A stretch of 64,000 nucleotides of DNA from Planctomycetota bacterium (GCA_016208685.1 JACQXM010000051.1:62001-126000), one strand, 5' to 3'; counted from the stretch's first letter, positions 1-10,668 are shown. The notes: generated from the letters alone by a model not told the origin. A program made the numbers and translations.

Positions 1-639
1 AAGAAGCAGCCCGATGAGCGCCGTCCCGCTTAGCATCCGCCCCGCGGGCAGCGACGAAATCACGCCCTCCGACGCCGCCTGGTGGATCGTCGTCGTTCCC
101 GTGGCGCCGTAGAGGAAGCTCAGCCCGTAGGCCAGGATGGCCGCCGCCAGCGCGCCCAGGAAGAAGTATTTGACTGATGCCTCCGACGCGCGTGGGTCCA
201 GGCGGCTTAAGGCGATGAGCACGTACGTAGGCACGCTGACCAGTTCGATGGTGAAAAACAGCACCACCCAATCGTTCGCGCTCGCCGTAAGCAGCACGCC
301 CAGCAGCGAAAAGAGCAGCATCGCCACGTACTCGCCGCGTTCCTCCGCGGCCGGCTGATGCCAGCCGACGAGGACCAACAGCGTGCCGACCAGGAGCGTG
401 ATTCCGCGAACGTAAAACGTCAGCGGCGTCGGCCACAGGCCCAGCGCCGGCTCCGCGGCCTTGGGAAGGCCGAGTGCAACGGCGGCGAAGAGCGCGGCGA
501 GGATCACCAGCAGCCCCATCGCCGATTCCCACGCCCGCGACGGCGATCCGCGCCGCAGGCCGACCAGCAGCGTAAGGCACGCGCCGACGAGCAGGATCAG
601 CTCAGGAGAGAAGTCGGTCAGGAAGCGGCTGCTATTCAT
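1..639 (-). CDS. nuoN: NADH-quinone oxidoreductase subunit N, C-terminus off window
   Basis: This is the N-terminal part (213 residues visible) of a proton-pumping membrane subunit of respiratory complex I. The reverse strand from ATG 639 translates without a stop to the window edge. It shows four or five hydrophobic segments and the antiporter-like motif region ending in an Ala-rich helix (residues about 165-190). The start ATG lies 5 bases upstream of the nuoM stop, so the two genes overlap by 8 bases, which suggests translational coupling. It is the last visible gene of the nuo cluster. The family call rests on position after nuoL-nuoM and on the helix pattern; full length cannot be judged. 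Confidence 0.9.
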   Translation of the reverse strand, partial: MNSSRFLTDFSPELILLVGACLTLLVGLRRGSPSRAWESAMGLLVILAALFAAVALGLPKAAEPALGLWPTPLTFYVRGITLLVGTLLVLVGWHQPAAEERGEYVAMLLFSLLGVLLTASANDWVVLFFTIELVSVPTYVLIALSRLDPRASEASVKYFFLGALAAAILAYGLSFLYGATGTTTIHQAASEGVISSLPAGRMLSGTALIGLLL

Positions 640-2362
640 AAGGCTCGCCTCCCGCCGGCGACCGGTAACTTGCGGTGGAGCCGGCACTAACGGCGACGGG
701 CGTCTCGTCGCCGAGTAGGGCCGCCAACCCACTGCGATCCGAACCTGGCGTGTCCTGCGTATGGACTGTGGCCGCGGGGCTGCGCAGCACATGCTGCACC
801 ACGGCGCCTTTGAAAGTGTCGAGCATGGGCTTGGGGTAGACGCCGATGAACACGCACGCCAGCGCGATGGGCGTCAGGATGCCGATCTCGCGCCCGGTCA
901 AATCGCGACTCAATCCGGTCGCAGTATCCGGGGTATGGGGCGGCTCCTTGAGCGGCCCGAAGAGCACGCGCTGGCACATCCACAGCATGTAGACGGCGCC
1001 CAGGATGATCCCCCCGGCGGCGGGGATGACATAGCCGTACCCCAGCGGCCCGGCGGCGCGGCCGTCGAGCGTCAGACGCGAAGTGGCGGTTCCCAGCAGC
1101 ACCAGGAACTCACCGACGAAGCCGTTGAGCCCGGGCAGCCCGATGCTGCTGAGCGTGAAGAACACCAGAAAGAACGCCAGCCAGGGCATGGGTCGGGCCA
1201 GCCCGCCGATGGCTTCGATGTCACGTGTGTGGTAGCGCTCGTACAGAAAGCCCACGATGAGGAACAGCGCTCCGGTCGAAAGTCCGTGGTTGACCATGTA
1301 GAGCACCGCCCCGTTCACGCCCGCCACCTTCAGGCTGAACAGCCCCAACATGCAGAAACCTAGATGCGACACCGAGGAGTAGGCCACCAGTTTCTTGACG
1401 TCCCGCTGCACCCAGGCGGCCAGGGCGGCGTAGAGGATGCCGACAATCGCCAACACGGCCACCGCGGGCGCGAGCTGCCGCGCCGCGTCCGGGAGCATGG
1501 GGATGCTGATGCGGCAGAAGCCGTACGTGCCCAGTTTCAGCAGCACGCCGGCGAGAATCACGCTTCCCGCGGTCGGGGCCTCGGTGTGCGCCAGTGGCAG
1601 CCAGGTATGCACGGGGAACAGCGGAACCTTGATGGCGAACCCGGCGGCGAAGGCCAGGAAGAGCCACATCTGCACCCGCGGGGAGATGAACCCCGTCTGC
1701 CCCATGCGCGTCAGTTCCTCGATGTTGAGCGTGATGTACTGCGAGTCGGTGTAGGAGTAGTACGCCAGGTACACGATCCCCGCAAAGGTCAGCACGCTGC
1801 CCGAAAGGGTGTAGATGAAGAACTTGTTCGCCGCCCGCCGCCGTTCCGCCCCACCCCAAACGCCGATGAGCAGAAACAGCGGGATAAGCGTGAACTCGAA
1901 GAACACGTAGAAGAGCAGCAGGTCCAGGGCGCAGAACACGCCCGCCAGCGCCACCTGGAGCAGCAGTAATAGACTGTAGTACTCGCGCGTGCGCGTCCGC
2001 ACGGCCGTGAAGCTCGACCAGATTGCCAGGGGCATGAGCAGAGCGGTCAGCGCCAGCATCCAGATGCTGATGCCGTCCACGCCGACGCGGTACGCGATGT
2101 CGATCCGCGCCTCGCCCGCGGCGCTGACGATCCACGGCCAATAATGTTGCAGCAGATAGGCGGGGTCTCCACGGCCAAGCTGCCGCGAGGCGGAGTAAAA
2201 CTGCACCACGGCGGCGACGGTTAGCCCGAGCGTAACCAGCGAGAAGCATAACGCGCTGCGGCGCACGGAACGGTCGTCACCATAGGGCGGCAGCCAGAGC
2301 AGGAACGCGCCGACCAGCGGGGCGAAGATCACGGCCGTCAGAATCCAGGTCTGCTGTTCCAC
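632..2362 (-). CDS. nuoM: NADH-quinone oxidoreductase subunit M
   Basis: Antiporter-like membrane subunit of complex I, coupling NADH:quinone electron transfer to ion pumping across the cytoplasmic membrane. At 576 residues it is slightly longer than the usual ~500. About 14 hydrophobic helices are visible. The conserved glutamate in the FYVFFEFTLIPLFLLIG segment (about residue 145) and the lysine region near KVPLFPVHTWLPLAH (about residue 245) are the proton-path hallmarks of the NuoL/M/N family. The C-terminal 60 residues are Ser/Thr/Gly rich and look like a soluble tail. It lies 351 bases after nuoL and overlaps nuoN. Start ATG 2362 gives MEQQTWILTAVIF, a natural first helix. Confidence 0.95.
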   Translation of the reverse strand: MEQQTWILTAVIFAPLVGAFLLWLPPYGDDRSVRRSALCFSLVTLGLTVAAVVQFYSASRQLGRGDPAYLLQHYWPWIVSAAGEARIDIAYRVGVDGISIWMLALTALLMPLAIWSSFTAVRTRTREYYSLLLLLQVALAGVFCALDLLLFYVFFEFTLIPLFLLIGVWGGAERRRAANKFFIYTLSGSVLTFAGIVYLAYYSYTDSQYITLNIEELTRMGQTGFISPRVQMWLFLAFAAGFAIKVPLFPVHTWLPLAHTEAPTAGSVILAGVLLKLGTYGFCRISIPMLPDAARQLAPAVAVLAIVGILYAALAAWVQRDVKKLVAYSSVSHLGFCMLGLFSLKVAGVNGAVLYMVNHGLSTGALFLIVGFLYERYHTRDIEAIGGLARPMPWLAFFLVFFTLSSIGLPGLNGFVGEFLVLLGTATSRLTLDGRAAGPLGYGYVIPAAGGIILGAVYMLWMCQRVLFGPLKEPPHTPDTATGLSRDLTGREIGILTPIALACVFIGVYPKPMLDTFKGAVVQHVLRSPAATVHTQDTPGSDRSGLAALLGDETPVAVSAGSTASYRSPAGGEPYE

Positions 2363-2465
2363 GCTAACGACTTTCTACCTATCGTGCCGAACCGGTCCAC
2401 CGCGACCGCCGAGGCTTCCGAAAGTACCCGCGCCGGCGGGCGCAAATCGACTCCCCCACCGCTGA

Positions 2466-2586
2466 AGGGCCTGTCGATTTAGTCCTAATCGAGCGCCGAA
2501 GGAACCACAATCGGGGGTCCAAACCCCGGTTTCCACTCTTGGCAGCCCTTTCGTGAATGCCGAGAGTCACTAAATCGACACGCCCT
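2466..2586 (-). mobile_element. MITE-like element, copy A (121 bp)
   Basis: A 121-bp non-coding element between nuoL and nuoM. Its ends are inverted repeats of 18 bases that differ at one position (AGGGCSTGTCGATTTAGT at both ends). Its reverse complement aligns without gaps to 21110..21230 with about 85% identity by hand count. Size, terminal inverted repeats and lack of a coding region fit a miniature inverted-repeat transposable element. A 2-base target duplication (GA) is possible but not convincing. Small reading frames across it are by-products of the element. Confidence 0.75.
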
Positions 2587-2602
2587 GAAGCCGCAGCTCG
2601 GT

Positions 2603-2650
2603 TTCCGCATTCCGCATTCCCCATTCTTCATTCGCGAAGCGCTCGGCTCC
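2603..2650. repeat. Heptad repeat patch 1 (TTCCGCA type)
   Basis: Intergenic patch between nuoL and nuoM built of 7-base units related to CCGCATT (CCGCATT, CCGCATT, CCCCATT, CTTCATT), ending in a CGCGAAGCGCTCGGCT tail. The same units and tail recur at 16379..16428, and shorter versions occur at 4796, 12585 and 29060. This resembles the short tandemly repeated repetitive sequences described in cyanobacteria, but no function is visible. Confidence 0.75.
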
Positions 2651-2713
2651 CCCACGGCCGAAGCGGTGGGCGACCCGACGTCCTTTCCGCCCGGCCGGGT
2701 GCCGGGAAACCCG

Positions 2714-4678
<1,965 letters not shown>

Positions 4679-4795
4679 GAATTCGTCCGCTTGACCTTAC
4701 GCGGTTGCCGCGGATCCGCGCAGGGTGCTGGAGACCGGCTCAAACGCCGGTTCCCCAGCGCGGCGGCCGGGACGTTCGCCGACATCCTCGCACGG

Positions 4796-4828
4796 ATTCC
4801 GCGTTCCGCATTCACCATTCCGCATTGC
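4796..4828. repeat. Heptad repeat patch 2
   Basis: ATTCCGCGTTCCGCATTC followed by ACCATTCCGCATT, 7-base periodic, in the nuoK-nuoL gap just before the nuoK stop codon. It belongs to the same family as the patches at 2603, 12585, 16379 and 29060. Confidence 0.7.
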
Positions 4829-4831
4829 GTC

Positions 4832-5134
4832 TCAGCCGCTCATCGTTGCCCAGGCCTCGGCGTCCAGCGTACCCCGCCGCCGGTACAGCAGTACGACCAT
4901 GCCCAGCGCCAAACCCGCCTCCACCGCCGCGATCACCAGCAGAAACAACGCAAACGCCTGGCCGTCCATGTTCTGATGCAGCCGGGCGAACGCTACCGCG
5001 TTGACCACCACGCCCTGGAACATCACTTCCGTGGCGAGGAACATTACGATCAGGTTGCGGCGCGAAAGAAACCCCACCACGCCGATGGCGAAGAGCACCG
5101 CGCCCAGAATGATGTAAGGAGTGATGTCGCTCAC
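4832..5134 (-). CDS. nuoK: NADH-quinone oxidoreductase subunit K
   Basis: Small membrane subunit of complex I, 100 residues with three transmembrane helices, exactly the usual size. The family motif is clear: helix 1 ILGAVLFAIGVVGFLSRRN, helix 2 MFLATEVMFQGVVVNAVAF with its conserved glutamate (residue 36), and helix 3 with a second glutamate in VIAAVEAGLALGMVVLLYRR (about residue 71). Both glutamates are known to matter for proton coupling in this family. It starts 15 bases after the nuoJ stop and precedes nuoL, the standard nuoJ-K-L order. Confidence 0.97.
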   Translation of the reverse strand: MSDITPYIILGAVLFAIGVVGFLSRRNLIVMFLATEVMFQGVVVNAVAFARLHQNMDGQAFALFLLVIAAVEAGLALGMVVLLYRRRGTLDAEAWATMSG

Positions 5135-5149
5135 GACGGCGGGTTTCCC

Positions 5150-6007
5150 TTAATAGGGCGCGACTTCCTTGCCCACTTGTCCCAGCGGCGCGTGGTCTGC
5201 GCGCGGCCCCTCGGCGGGGACGCGCTTGCGCGACAGTCCGATAGCGCCGATCATGGAGATCAGCAGCAGCACCGCCGCCAGCTCCACGACCACCACGTAA
5301 CGCGTCATGACCGCGGCACCCAGCGCCAGGGTGTTGCTCTCCTCTACCTCTGCGCCCGGCGCGCCCTGGCGCAGGTTCGAGGCCGGCGCGGCGCCGCGTG
5401 CTCCCGGGGAGGCTTCGCCCGGACTCCGCACGGCGTCGCGATCGGCGCCGGAACCGGTCAGGTACGCCAGCTTCCGCGGCGCGGGTGCCGGTGCGTCGGG
5501 TATCTCGCTGCCACGCACGGCGACGGTTGCCATGAGCAGGAAGCCTGCCACCACCGCCAGCAGGGGTTCGCGCGCCCGTACGTCGTACGATGGCTCGCCG
5601 CTCTGCTGCGCCAGCATGATGACGAACAGGTAGGTCACCAGGATGGCACCGGCGTAAATAATAATAAGGGCAACGGCGAGGAACTCCGCGCGCTGCAGCA
5701 CCAGCAGCGCCGCCACCGACACCACCACCGCCACGAAGTAAATGGCGCTGTACACCGGCTTGCGGTGCGTAATCACCCGCGTCGCGGCCCCGATCGCCAA
5801 AGCGGAGAACAGGTAGAAAGAAGCAGCCTGGGCGCTGCCCGCCACGGAGCGCGCCGCGAGAACCAGCAGCAGGGCGGCAAGAGCGCCAAGCCCGAAGATG
5901 GCGCCGGCGCCGGTTCGCGTGTCACGCCCGCGCGGCAGCAGGAAGTACAAACCGACGCCGCCGAGGGCAAAGACCGCGTACAGCAGATAAGCGGTGGGCG
6001 TGCTCAC
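5150..6007 (-). CDS. nuoJ: NADH-quinone oxidoreductase subunit J
   Basis: Membrane subunit of complex I with five predicted helices. The conserved helix containing the pi-bulge region is visible as VALIIIYAGAILVTYLFVIM (about residues 112-131). At 285 residues it is longer than typical NuoJ (about 165-200). The extra length is a Pro/Ala/Gly-rich stretch of roughly 60 residues (about 165-225) between the fourth and fifth helices plus a basic C-terminal tail. The start is GTG 6007, overlapping the nuoI stop in a GTGA junction, so the two are probably translationally coupled. The long insert looks disordered; its role is unknown. Confidence 0.93.
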   Translation of the reverse strand: MSTPTAYLLYAVFALGGVGLYFLLPRGRDTRTGAGAIFGLGALAALLLVLAARSVAGSAQAASFYLFSALAIGAATRVITHRKPVYSAIYFVAVVVSVAALLVLQRAEFLAVALIIIYAGAILVTYLFVIMLAQQSGEPSYDVRAREPLLAVVAGFLLMATVAVRGSEIPDAPAPAPRKLAYLTGSGADRDAVRSPGEASPGARGAAPASNLRQGAPGAEVEESNTLALGAAVMTRYVVVVELAAVLLLISMIGAIGLSRKRVPAEGPRADHAPLGQVGKEVAPY

Positions 6008-6600
6008 CCGTACGCCGTCTCCGGTTGCGGGCCCTGCGCCGCGCCGCGCCCGCCGGTGCCGGAGTAACCGGTGATGTGCGGGTTCTTGCGAAGCTTGCGG
6101 TCCTTGGTTTCGTCGTAGATGGCAAGCAACTCCTCTTTCCCGAGAATCATCTCCTCGCGGGACCGGCCGACCAGATCGTAGTGCGGCGTAAGTTCAATGG
6201 CGTCCACCGGGCACGCCTCCTCGCACATGCCGCAGAAAATGCAGCGGAGTTCATCGAGGTCGAACTTCACGGGGTACTTCTCGCGGTCCGGCCAGGGGGA
6301 CTCTCCCGCTTCGATGTGGATGCAGTGCGCGGGACAGGCCGTGGAGCACATATAGCACGCCACGCAGGCCACCCGACCCTGCTCATCCCGGTTCAGCCGG
6401 TGCACGCCGCGGTAGTTCTCCGCCCGCTGGTTGGTGCGCTGCTCCTCGGGGTACTGCACGGTAAAGGGCCGGTTGAGCAGCGTGCGGCCCAGGTGCCGGA
6501 GCGTGGTCTTCATACCGCCCAGGATCTGCGGCAGGTAGAGTCGCTCGGCGGCGCTGAGCTGCGGCTCATCAAGCTCGAGGATGTCGTCGTTGTGAATCAT
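6004..6600 (-). CDS. nuoI: NADH-quinone oxidoreductase subunit I (2x[4Fe-4S])
   Basis: Ferredoxin-like subunit that passes electrons through two [4Fe-4S] clusters (N6a, N6b) toward the quinone site. Two CxxCxxCxxxCP motifs are seen, at residues 79-90 (CVACYMCSTACP) and 120-131 (CIFCGMCEEACP). ATG 6600 gives a 198-residue protein starting MIHNDDILELDEPQ. A longer open frame upstream overlaps nuoH's C-terminus and reads Arg/Gly/Pro-rich, so it is unlikely to be translated. The gene is 50 bases after nuoH and overlaps nuoJ. Confidence 0.96.
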   Translation of the reverse strand: MIHNDDILELDEPQLSAAERLYLPQILGGMKTTLRHLGRTLLNRPFTVQYPEEQRTNQRAENYRGVHRLNRDEQGRVACVACYMCSTACPAHCIHIEAGESPWPDREKYPVKFDLDELRCIFCGMCEEACPVDAIELTPHYDLVGRSREEMILGKEELLAIYDETKDRKLRKNPHITGYSGTGGRGAAQGPQPETAYG

Positions 6601-6650
6601 CGGACGCTGTCGGCGGCAGCGGATCCCTTCGCCGGGAGCACGGCGCCGCG

Positions 6651-7859
6651 CTAGGCCGCGCTCCACTGCCCGGCCCGCGGCGCGGGCACGGCCGGCAGGT
6701 TCGCCGCCCGCCCCGTTACTTCTCGGCGCCGCGAACCGGCGAGCAACAAGCAAACCGCCAGGGTCGCCGCGTTCACCGCCAGGGCCCATGCCGGGTCACG
6801 CTGCCGGCCAAGATAGAGCAGGACGGCGGCAAGCACAAACAGCGCCAGGGTGGCCGGGATCAACCCCTTCCACGCCAGGCGCATCAACTGGTCAAAACGG
6901 AACCGCGGGATGGTCCAGCGGATCCACATCATCACGAAGATAAAGCCCACGATCTTCAGCGATAGCACCAGCATCTTGGCGAGCACGGCACCCAAGTGGG
7001 TGGCCTCCGGCTGCGTCCACGACCACCAGGGCAGGTGCCAGCCGCCCAGGAACAACACGGACGCCAGGGCGCTGGAGGTGATCATGTGGGCGTACTCGGC
7101 CAGGAAGAACATGCCGAACTTCAGGGCGCCGTACTCTGTGTGGTAGCCGCCCACCAGCTCCTGCTCCGCCTCCGCCAGATCAAACGGCGTGCGGTTGGCC
7201 TCCGCCAGCATGGTGATAAAGAGGATGACGAAGGCCAGGGGGTGCAGGAATACGTTCCACTGGGGGATGACGCCCAGCCAGTAGCTGGTTTGCGGCAGGA
7301 TGATCTCCTCCAGCCGCAGCGTGCCCATGGTGAGCACCACGACCAGGATGCACAGGCCCATGGGGATTTCGTAGCTGAGCATCTGCGCCGTAGCGCGGAT
7401 GGCGCCGTAAAGCGAGTACTTGTTGTTGCTGGCCCAGCCTCCCAGCACCACGCCGTAGACGCTCATGGACGCCACGCCCAGAATGTACAGCAGGCCGATG
7501 TCGGGATTGGCGACCTGGATGTCCAGCAACTTACCGTTCAGCAGCCACTGCCCACCCCAGGGAATGGCGGCAAAGCCGATGCAACCCACGAAGAAGATGA
7601 CCGCTGGCGCCAGGAGGAACAGCGGCTTGTCCACATGTCCCGGGATGACGTCCTCTTTGAAGATGAACTTCAGCCCGTCGGCGACCGGTTGGAACAACCC
7701 CCAGGGTCCCACGCGGTTCGGGCCGATGCGATCCTGCGTCCACGCCGCGATCTTCCGCTCGAAGTAGATGCAGTATGCCACCACGCCCTGCATGACTCCG
7801 AACACCACGAGCGCCAGGACGATGCTGACGCCGAGCTGACTGGTCAGAAACTCACGCAT
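6651..7859 (-). CDS. nuoH: NADH-quinone oxidoreductase subunit H
   Basis: Membrane subunit that forms much of the quinone-binding channel at the junction with the peripheral arm. The signature YFERKIAAWTQDRIGPNRVG (about residues 32-51) and FQPVADGLKFIFKED follow immediately after helix 1. ETNRTPFDLAEAEQELVGGY-type sequence is present around residue 220. The product is 402 residues, longer than the usual 330-350. The extra C-terminus contains one additional hydrophobic segment after the canonical last helix and then an Arg/Pro/Ala-rich tail. It starts 75 bases after the Uma2-type gene, which separates it from nuoG. Confidence 0.96.
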   Translation of the reverse strand: MREFLTSQLGVSIVLALVVFGVMQGVVAYCIYFERKIAAWTQDRIGPNRVGPWGLFQPVADGLKFIFKEDVIPGHVDKPLFLLAPAVIFFVGCIGFAAIPWGGQWLLNGKLLDIQVANPDIGLLYILGVASMSVYGVVLGGWASNNKYSLYGAIRATAQMLSYEIPMGLCILVVVLTMGTLRLEEIILPQTSYWLGVIPQWNVFLHPLAFVILFITMLAEANRTPFDLAEAEQELVGGYHTEYGALKFGMFFLAEYAHMITSSALASVLFLGGWHLPWWSWTQPEATHLGAVLAKMLVLSLKIVGFIFVMMWIRWTIPRFRFDQLMRLAWKGLIPATLALFVLAAVLLYLGRQRDPAWALAVNAATLAVCLLLAGSRRREVTGRAANLPAVPAPRAGQWSAA

Positions 7860-7934
7860 GTTGCAGCGCCGTGGGTCCGGCGTCCTGGGGCTGCCTGGTC
7901 GGTTTCCCCGACGAGACGAGCCGTGCCGCGCCTT

Positions 7935-8552
7935 TCATCCCCTCGTCGGCTCCTGGAGGAGCCGTTGAATTACAGATAGTGCCGTTGGCCGGGTCTCGCT
8001 CCAAACCCAGGTCGAGTCCAGCCAAAACCCGGGCAGGGCGCGGCTGCGAAACACCGTGCCCTCCAACGCCGCCTCCGTGAATGCCGCGGCCGGACCGCTC
8101 GGTCGCAGAAGGAACGTCGCGCATTTCTCGCCGGGGTCCAGAATCCAGTATTCTGCCACGCCGGCTTCTTCATAGCGCAGCCGCTTGTCTTCGTAGTCGC
8201 GTTCGACGCTATCCGGCGAGACGACCTCGATGGCTACGTCCGGCGGTCCGTCGACATAGCCGTGCTTAACGGTGGACAATCGGTGGGCAAGCACAACCGC
8301 CAGGTCGGGTTCCGGAGACGTCAGGTCGGTCAATCGGAAAGCCACTTTGTTTACCATCAAACGCCCGAGTTGCTTCGCCTCGACGTACGTCTGCAACAAC
8401 GCTCCGAGCCAGGCAACGACGGCGTTGTGCTGAGTGTTCTCCGGTGACGCCATGTAGATGGCTCCGTCGATCAGGTCGGCCTTCTGGTCCGCCTGTACAA
8501 GCTCCAGAAAGTCGGCGAAGCGGTAAGCCCCAACTCGATGCCGTCTGACCAT
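7935..8552 (-). CDS. Uma2 family (DUF820) putative restriction-endonuclease-like protein
   Basis: A 205-residue soluble protein of the Uma2/DUF820 family, which has a PD-(D/E)XK nuclease fold. The family is greatly expanded in planctomycetes and cyanobacteria and its biological role is not settled. Visible motifs are SPEPDLAVV (about residue 79), PPDVAIEVVSPDS (about residue 103) and YEEAGVAEYWILDP (about residues 126-139), which together form the predicted catalytic D...E.K-like core. Length is normal. It is inserted between nuoG and nuoH on the same strand, with 247 bases to nuoG and 75 to nuoH, so it is probably co-transcribed with complex I although unrelated to it in function. Confidence 0.85.
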   Translation of the reverse strand: MVRRHRVGAYRFADFLELVQADQKADLIDGAIYMASPENTQHNAVVAWLGALLQTYVEAKQLGRLMVNKVAFRLTDLTSPEPDLAVVLAHRLSTVKHGYVDGPPDVAIEVVSPDSVERDYEDKRLRYEEAGVAEYWILDPGEKCATFLLRPSGPAAAFTEAALEGTVFRSRALPGFWLDSTWVWSETRPTALSVIQRLLQEPTRG

Positions 8553-8799
8553 GATCGCTTACCCTTCACGAAACCCCGGGCGCAGCCTCCAGTCCGTGCA
8601 TCCAAGGTAACTCGCGACGCCATCGTTGCCGGCGACCAGCGGAGTCGGTACCGAAGCGCACCTGGTGCTCCAACGCCGCCTATTCTTCGGGCGGCAGGGC
8701 CAAGCGCAGCGCCGCCATGCCCAGGAAAGACATGCCGGCGCACGGCTGTGCCGTACTTGGGCATGCCACCCAACATTCAGCATCGGGTGCGTCGGACCA
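8553..8799. other. Non-coding gap between nuoG and the Uma2 gene
   Basis: A 247-base gap with no credible gene. It holds a nested palindrome (8716..8765): CATGCCCA at 8716 pairs with TGGGCATG at 8758, enclosing the small hairpin GCAC-GGCT-GTGC. The stretch near 8758-8775 reads TGGGCATGCCACCCAAC. It may be a dispersed repeat, but no second copy was found in this window. Confidence 0.4.
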
Positions 8800-10422
8800 T
8801 TAGTGCGCGAATTCCGCGACGGCCGGTGGAACCGATACCTCACCGAAAGCCGACATCGTCTCCGCCATCAGCTCCCGCACGCGCTCGGCCCGGAAGATAC
8901 CCGAGAAACCCGCGATTTCATAGAGGAACTGCCCGTCGCGTTTAACACCGTCGGGAGGGTCGATGGCCCGATCAAAAGGCTGCACCAGGCCGGCGGCATT
9001 GACGAAGCTGCCCTCACGTTCCGCCCAACTGCACGCCGGAAGCACGATCGCCGCGCCTGCGAGCAAATCGCTGGGAAACAGGTCCTGCACCACCAGCAGC
9101 GAGAACTTCTCGGCGACCTTCGCTGCGTTCTTGTCCACCCAGGGCGCGGGGTACCCTCCAACGATCCACGCTGCGGAGAAGGCGCCGGCCAGGGTCTGCT
9201 CTATGAACTCGTCGTATGCAAGAACCGTGCCGCCGGCGGCCGCCAGGACCATCTCCACGCCACGGCGGTTGGGGCATTTTTCCTTCAGGATCGTGAACTT
9301 CACCGCATGGCCCGAAGCCCCTACGGGGAAGTGCTGATCCTCTCCGGCCAGCGGCACCGGACCCATGGCCAGCGCCGCCTGCGGCGCCACCTCGCGGATA
9401 AACTTCGCCAGCAGCCATGCCTCCTCGCAGGCCATGAAGGGGGAGAAAACGGCGACGACCTTTCCACTACCCGCCTCGCGAACGTGCTCCTCGAATCGGA
9501 AGCGCAGGATGTTCGGGAGCTCCTCCCAAGCCGGTGTGGTTTCCTCGAAACCGCGGCGAACCAGGGGCGCGGTGATGCGCTTTCGGTCGTGAACGTACTT
9601 CCAGCCGTACCGGCCCTCGTCGCACATCCACCAGGCGTTGACCTTGGGGTTGTAGCGCGGCTTGAGGCGGTACACGACGCCGTCAGCGTGATCGATTCGT
9701 ATGGAGCAGCCGGTGGCGCACCCGGGGCAGATGGAATCCGTCCCGCGGAGCTCCCACACGCGGCGTTTGAACAGGAAGTCCTTGTCGAGCAGCGAGCCGA
9801 CGGGGCAGATGTCCACGACGTTGCCCTGGAGCAGGTTGTCCAGCGGCTTACCGGGGAAGACGTCGATCTCGGCGCGGGTGCCGCGGTTGACGATGCACAG
9901 CTCAGCGGTGCCCGAAACCTCCTGCGTGAAGCGCACGCAACGGCTGCACATCACGCAACGGTCCTGGTAGAGCAGCGTCTTGGGGCCGATGTCCTTCTTG
10001 GGATTCTTGAGCTTGGGGTCGACCATGCGGGAGTTCGGCTGGCCGAACTTGTAGCTGTAGTCCTGGAGATAGCACTCCCCCGCCTGGTCGCACACCGGAC
10101 AATCCAGCGGGTGGTTCAGCAGGAAGAACTCCATGCACGATTGCTGATTCTTACGCACCGCCGGCGAGTCGAAGCGCACCACCATGCCGTCCTTGACGGG
10201 CGTCTGGCAGGAGGGCATGAGCTTCGGCGACCAGACCATCTCCCGCGTCTTGGGGTCCGGCATCTGCATTTCCATCAGGCACAGCCGGCAGGAGGCCACG
10301 ATGGACAGCCCGGGGTGGTAGCAATAATGCGGCACGTCCCACCCCGCCTCCAACGCCGCCTGCAACACTGGAACGCCGGCCCGGCACTCGATCATCTGTT
10401 TGTCGATGGTGATTTTGGGCAT
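8800..10422 (-). CDS. nuoG: NADH-quinone oxidoreductase subunit G (short form)
   Basis: Iron-sulfur subunit of complex I carrying the electron wire of the peripheral arm. The [2Fe-2S] ligands are C34, C45, C48 and C72. The His/Cys cluster follows around residues 95-120 (NHPLDCPVCDQAGEC), then CVMCSRCVRF and VVDICPVG for the N4-type site. CPGCATGC around residue 230, with a later Cys in WWMCDEGRYG, supplies the ligands of the extra N7-type cluster. The rest is a reduced molybdopterin-oxidoreductase-like domain. At 540 residues it is much shorter than typical NuoG (about 700-900), so the C-terminal domain is truncated relative to E. coli. It lies between the small protease-partner gene and the Uma2 gene. 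Confidence 0.94.
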   Translation of the reverse strand: MPKITIDKQMIECRAGVPVLQAALEAGWDVPHYCYHPGLSIVASCRLCLMEMQMPDPKTREMVWSPKLMPSCQTPVKDGMVVRFDSPAVRKNQQSCMEFFLLNHPLDCPVCDQAGECYLQDYSYKFGQPNSRMVDPKLKNPKKDIGPKTLLYQDRCVMCSRCVRFTQEVSGTAELCIVNRGTRAEIDVFPGKPLDNLLQGNVVDICPVGSLLDKDFLFKRRVWELRGTDSICPGCATGCSIRIDHADGVVYRLKPRYNPKVNAWWMCDEGRYGWKYVHDRKRITAPLVRRGFEETTPAWEELPNILRFRFEEHVREAGSGKVVAVFSPFMACEEAWLLAKFIREVAPQAALAMGPVPLAGEDQHFPVGASGHAVKFTILKEKCPNRRGVEMVLAAAGGTVLAYDEFIEQTLAGAFSAAWIVGGYPAPWVDKNAAKVAEKFSLLVVQDLFPSDLLAGAAIVLPACSWAEREGSFVNAAGLVQPFDRAIDPPDGVKRDGQFLYEIAGFSGIFRAERVRELMAETMSAFGEVSVPPAVAEFAH

Positions 10423-10497
10423 GGTGGTAGGGCGTTAATTGCCCCCGTGGTACCAGGCAACCAAGAGCGGGCAAACCGGAGCGCCGGTTCCCCGGTC

Positions 10498-10668
10498 CTA
10501 TCCGCGATTGCGATGCCGCGCGATCCGCTCGCGAACGGCGGGCGCTCCGTCCTCGTACGCCCCTTCATCCTCGGCTACTGCCTCGTTTTCCGACTGTTTG
10601 TCGTAATGCTCCAAAACCCTGCGGACCCGCTCCTCACTCCAGCCTTCCGGAGGCCGGCTGATCCTCAT
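10498..10668 (-). CDS. Small acidic protein, partner of the aspartic protease gene
   Basis: A 56-residue frame, ATG 10668 to TAG 10498, starting MRISRPPEGWSEERVRRVLE and continuing with an acidic middle rich in Glu/Asp. Its ATG overlaps the stop of the upstream aspartic protease gene (ATGA junction), which supports real, coupled translation. From memory, similar short proteins are common next to retropepsin-like genes in cyanobacteria and planctomycetes, but they usually carry a longer C-terminus. This one may be slightly shortened. No catalytic motif is present. It could regulate or be processed by the protease; this is inference only. Confidence 0.6.
   Translation of the reverse strand: MRISRPPEGWSEERVRRVLEHYDKQSENEAVAEDEGAYEDGAPAVRERIARHRNRG

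Noticed and set aside
2379-2624. 81-residue open frame between nuoL and nuoM
   Set aside because: It lies over the MITE-like element and the heptad repeat; related peptide stretches also appear at 21 kb for the same reason.
8471-8843. Minus-strand frames covering the nuoG-Uma2 gap
   Set aside because: They overlap both flanking genes, have odd composition and include the palindromic unit; no motif supports them.
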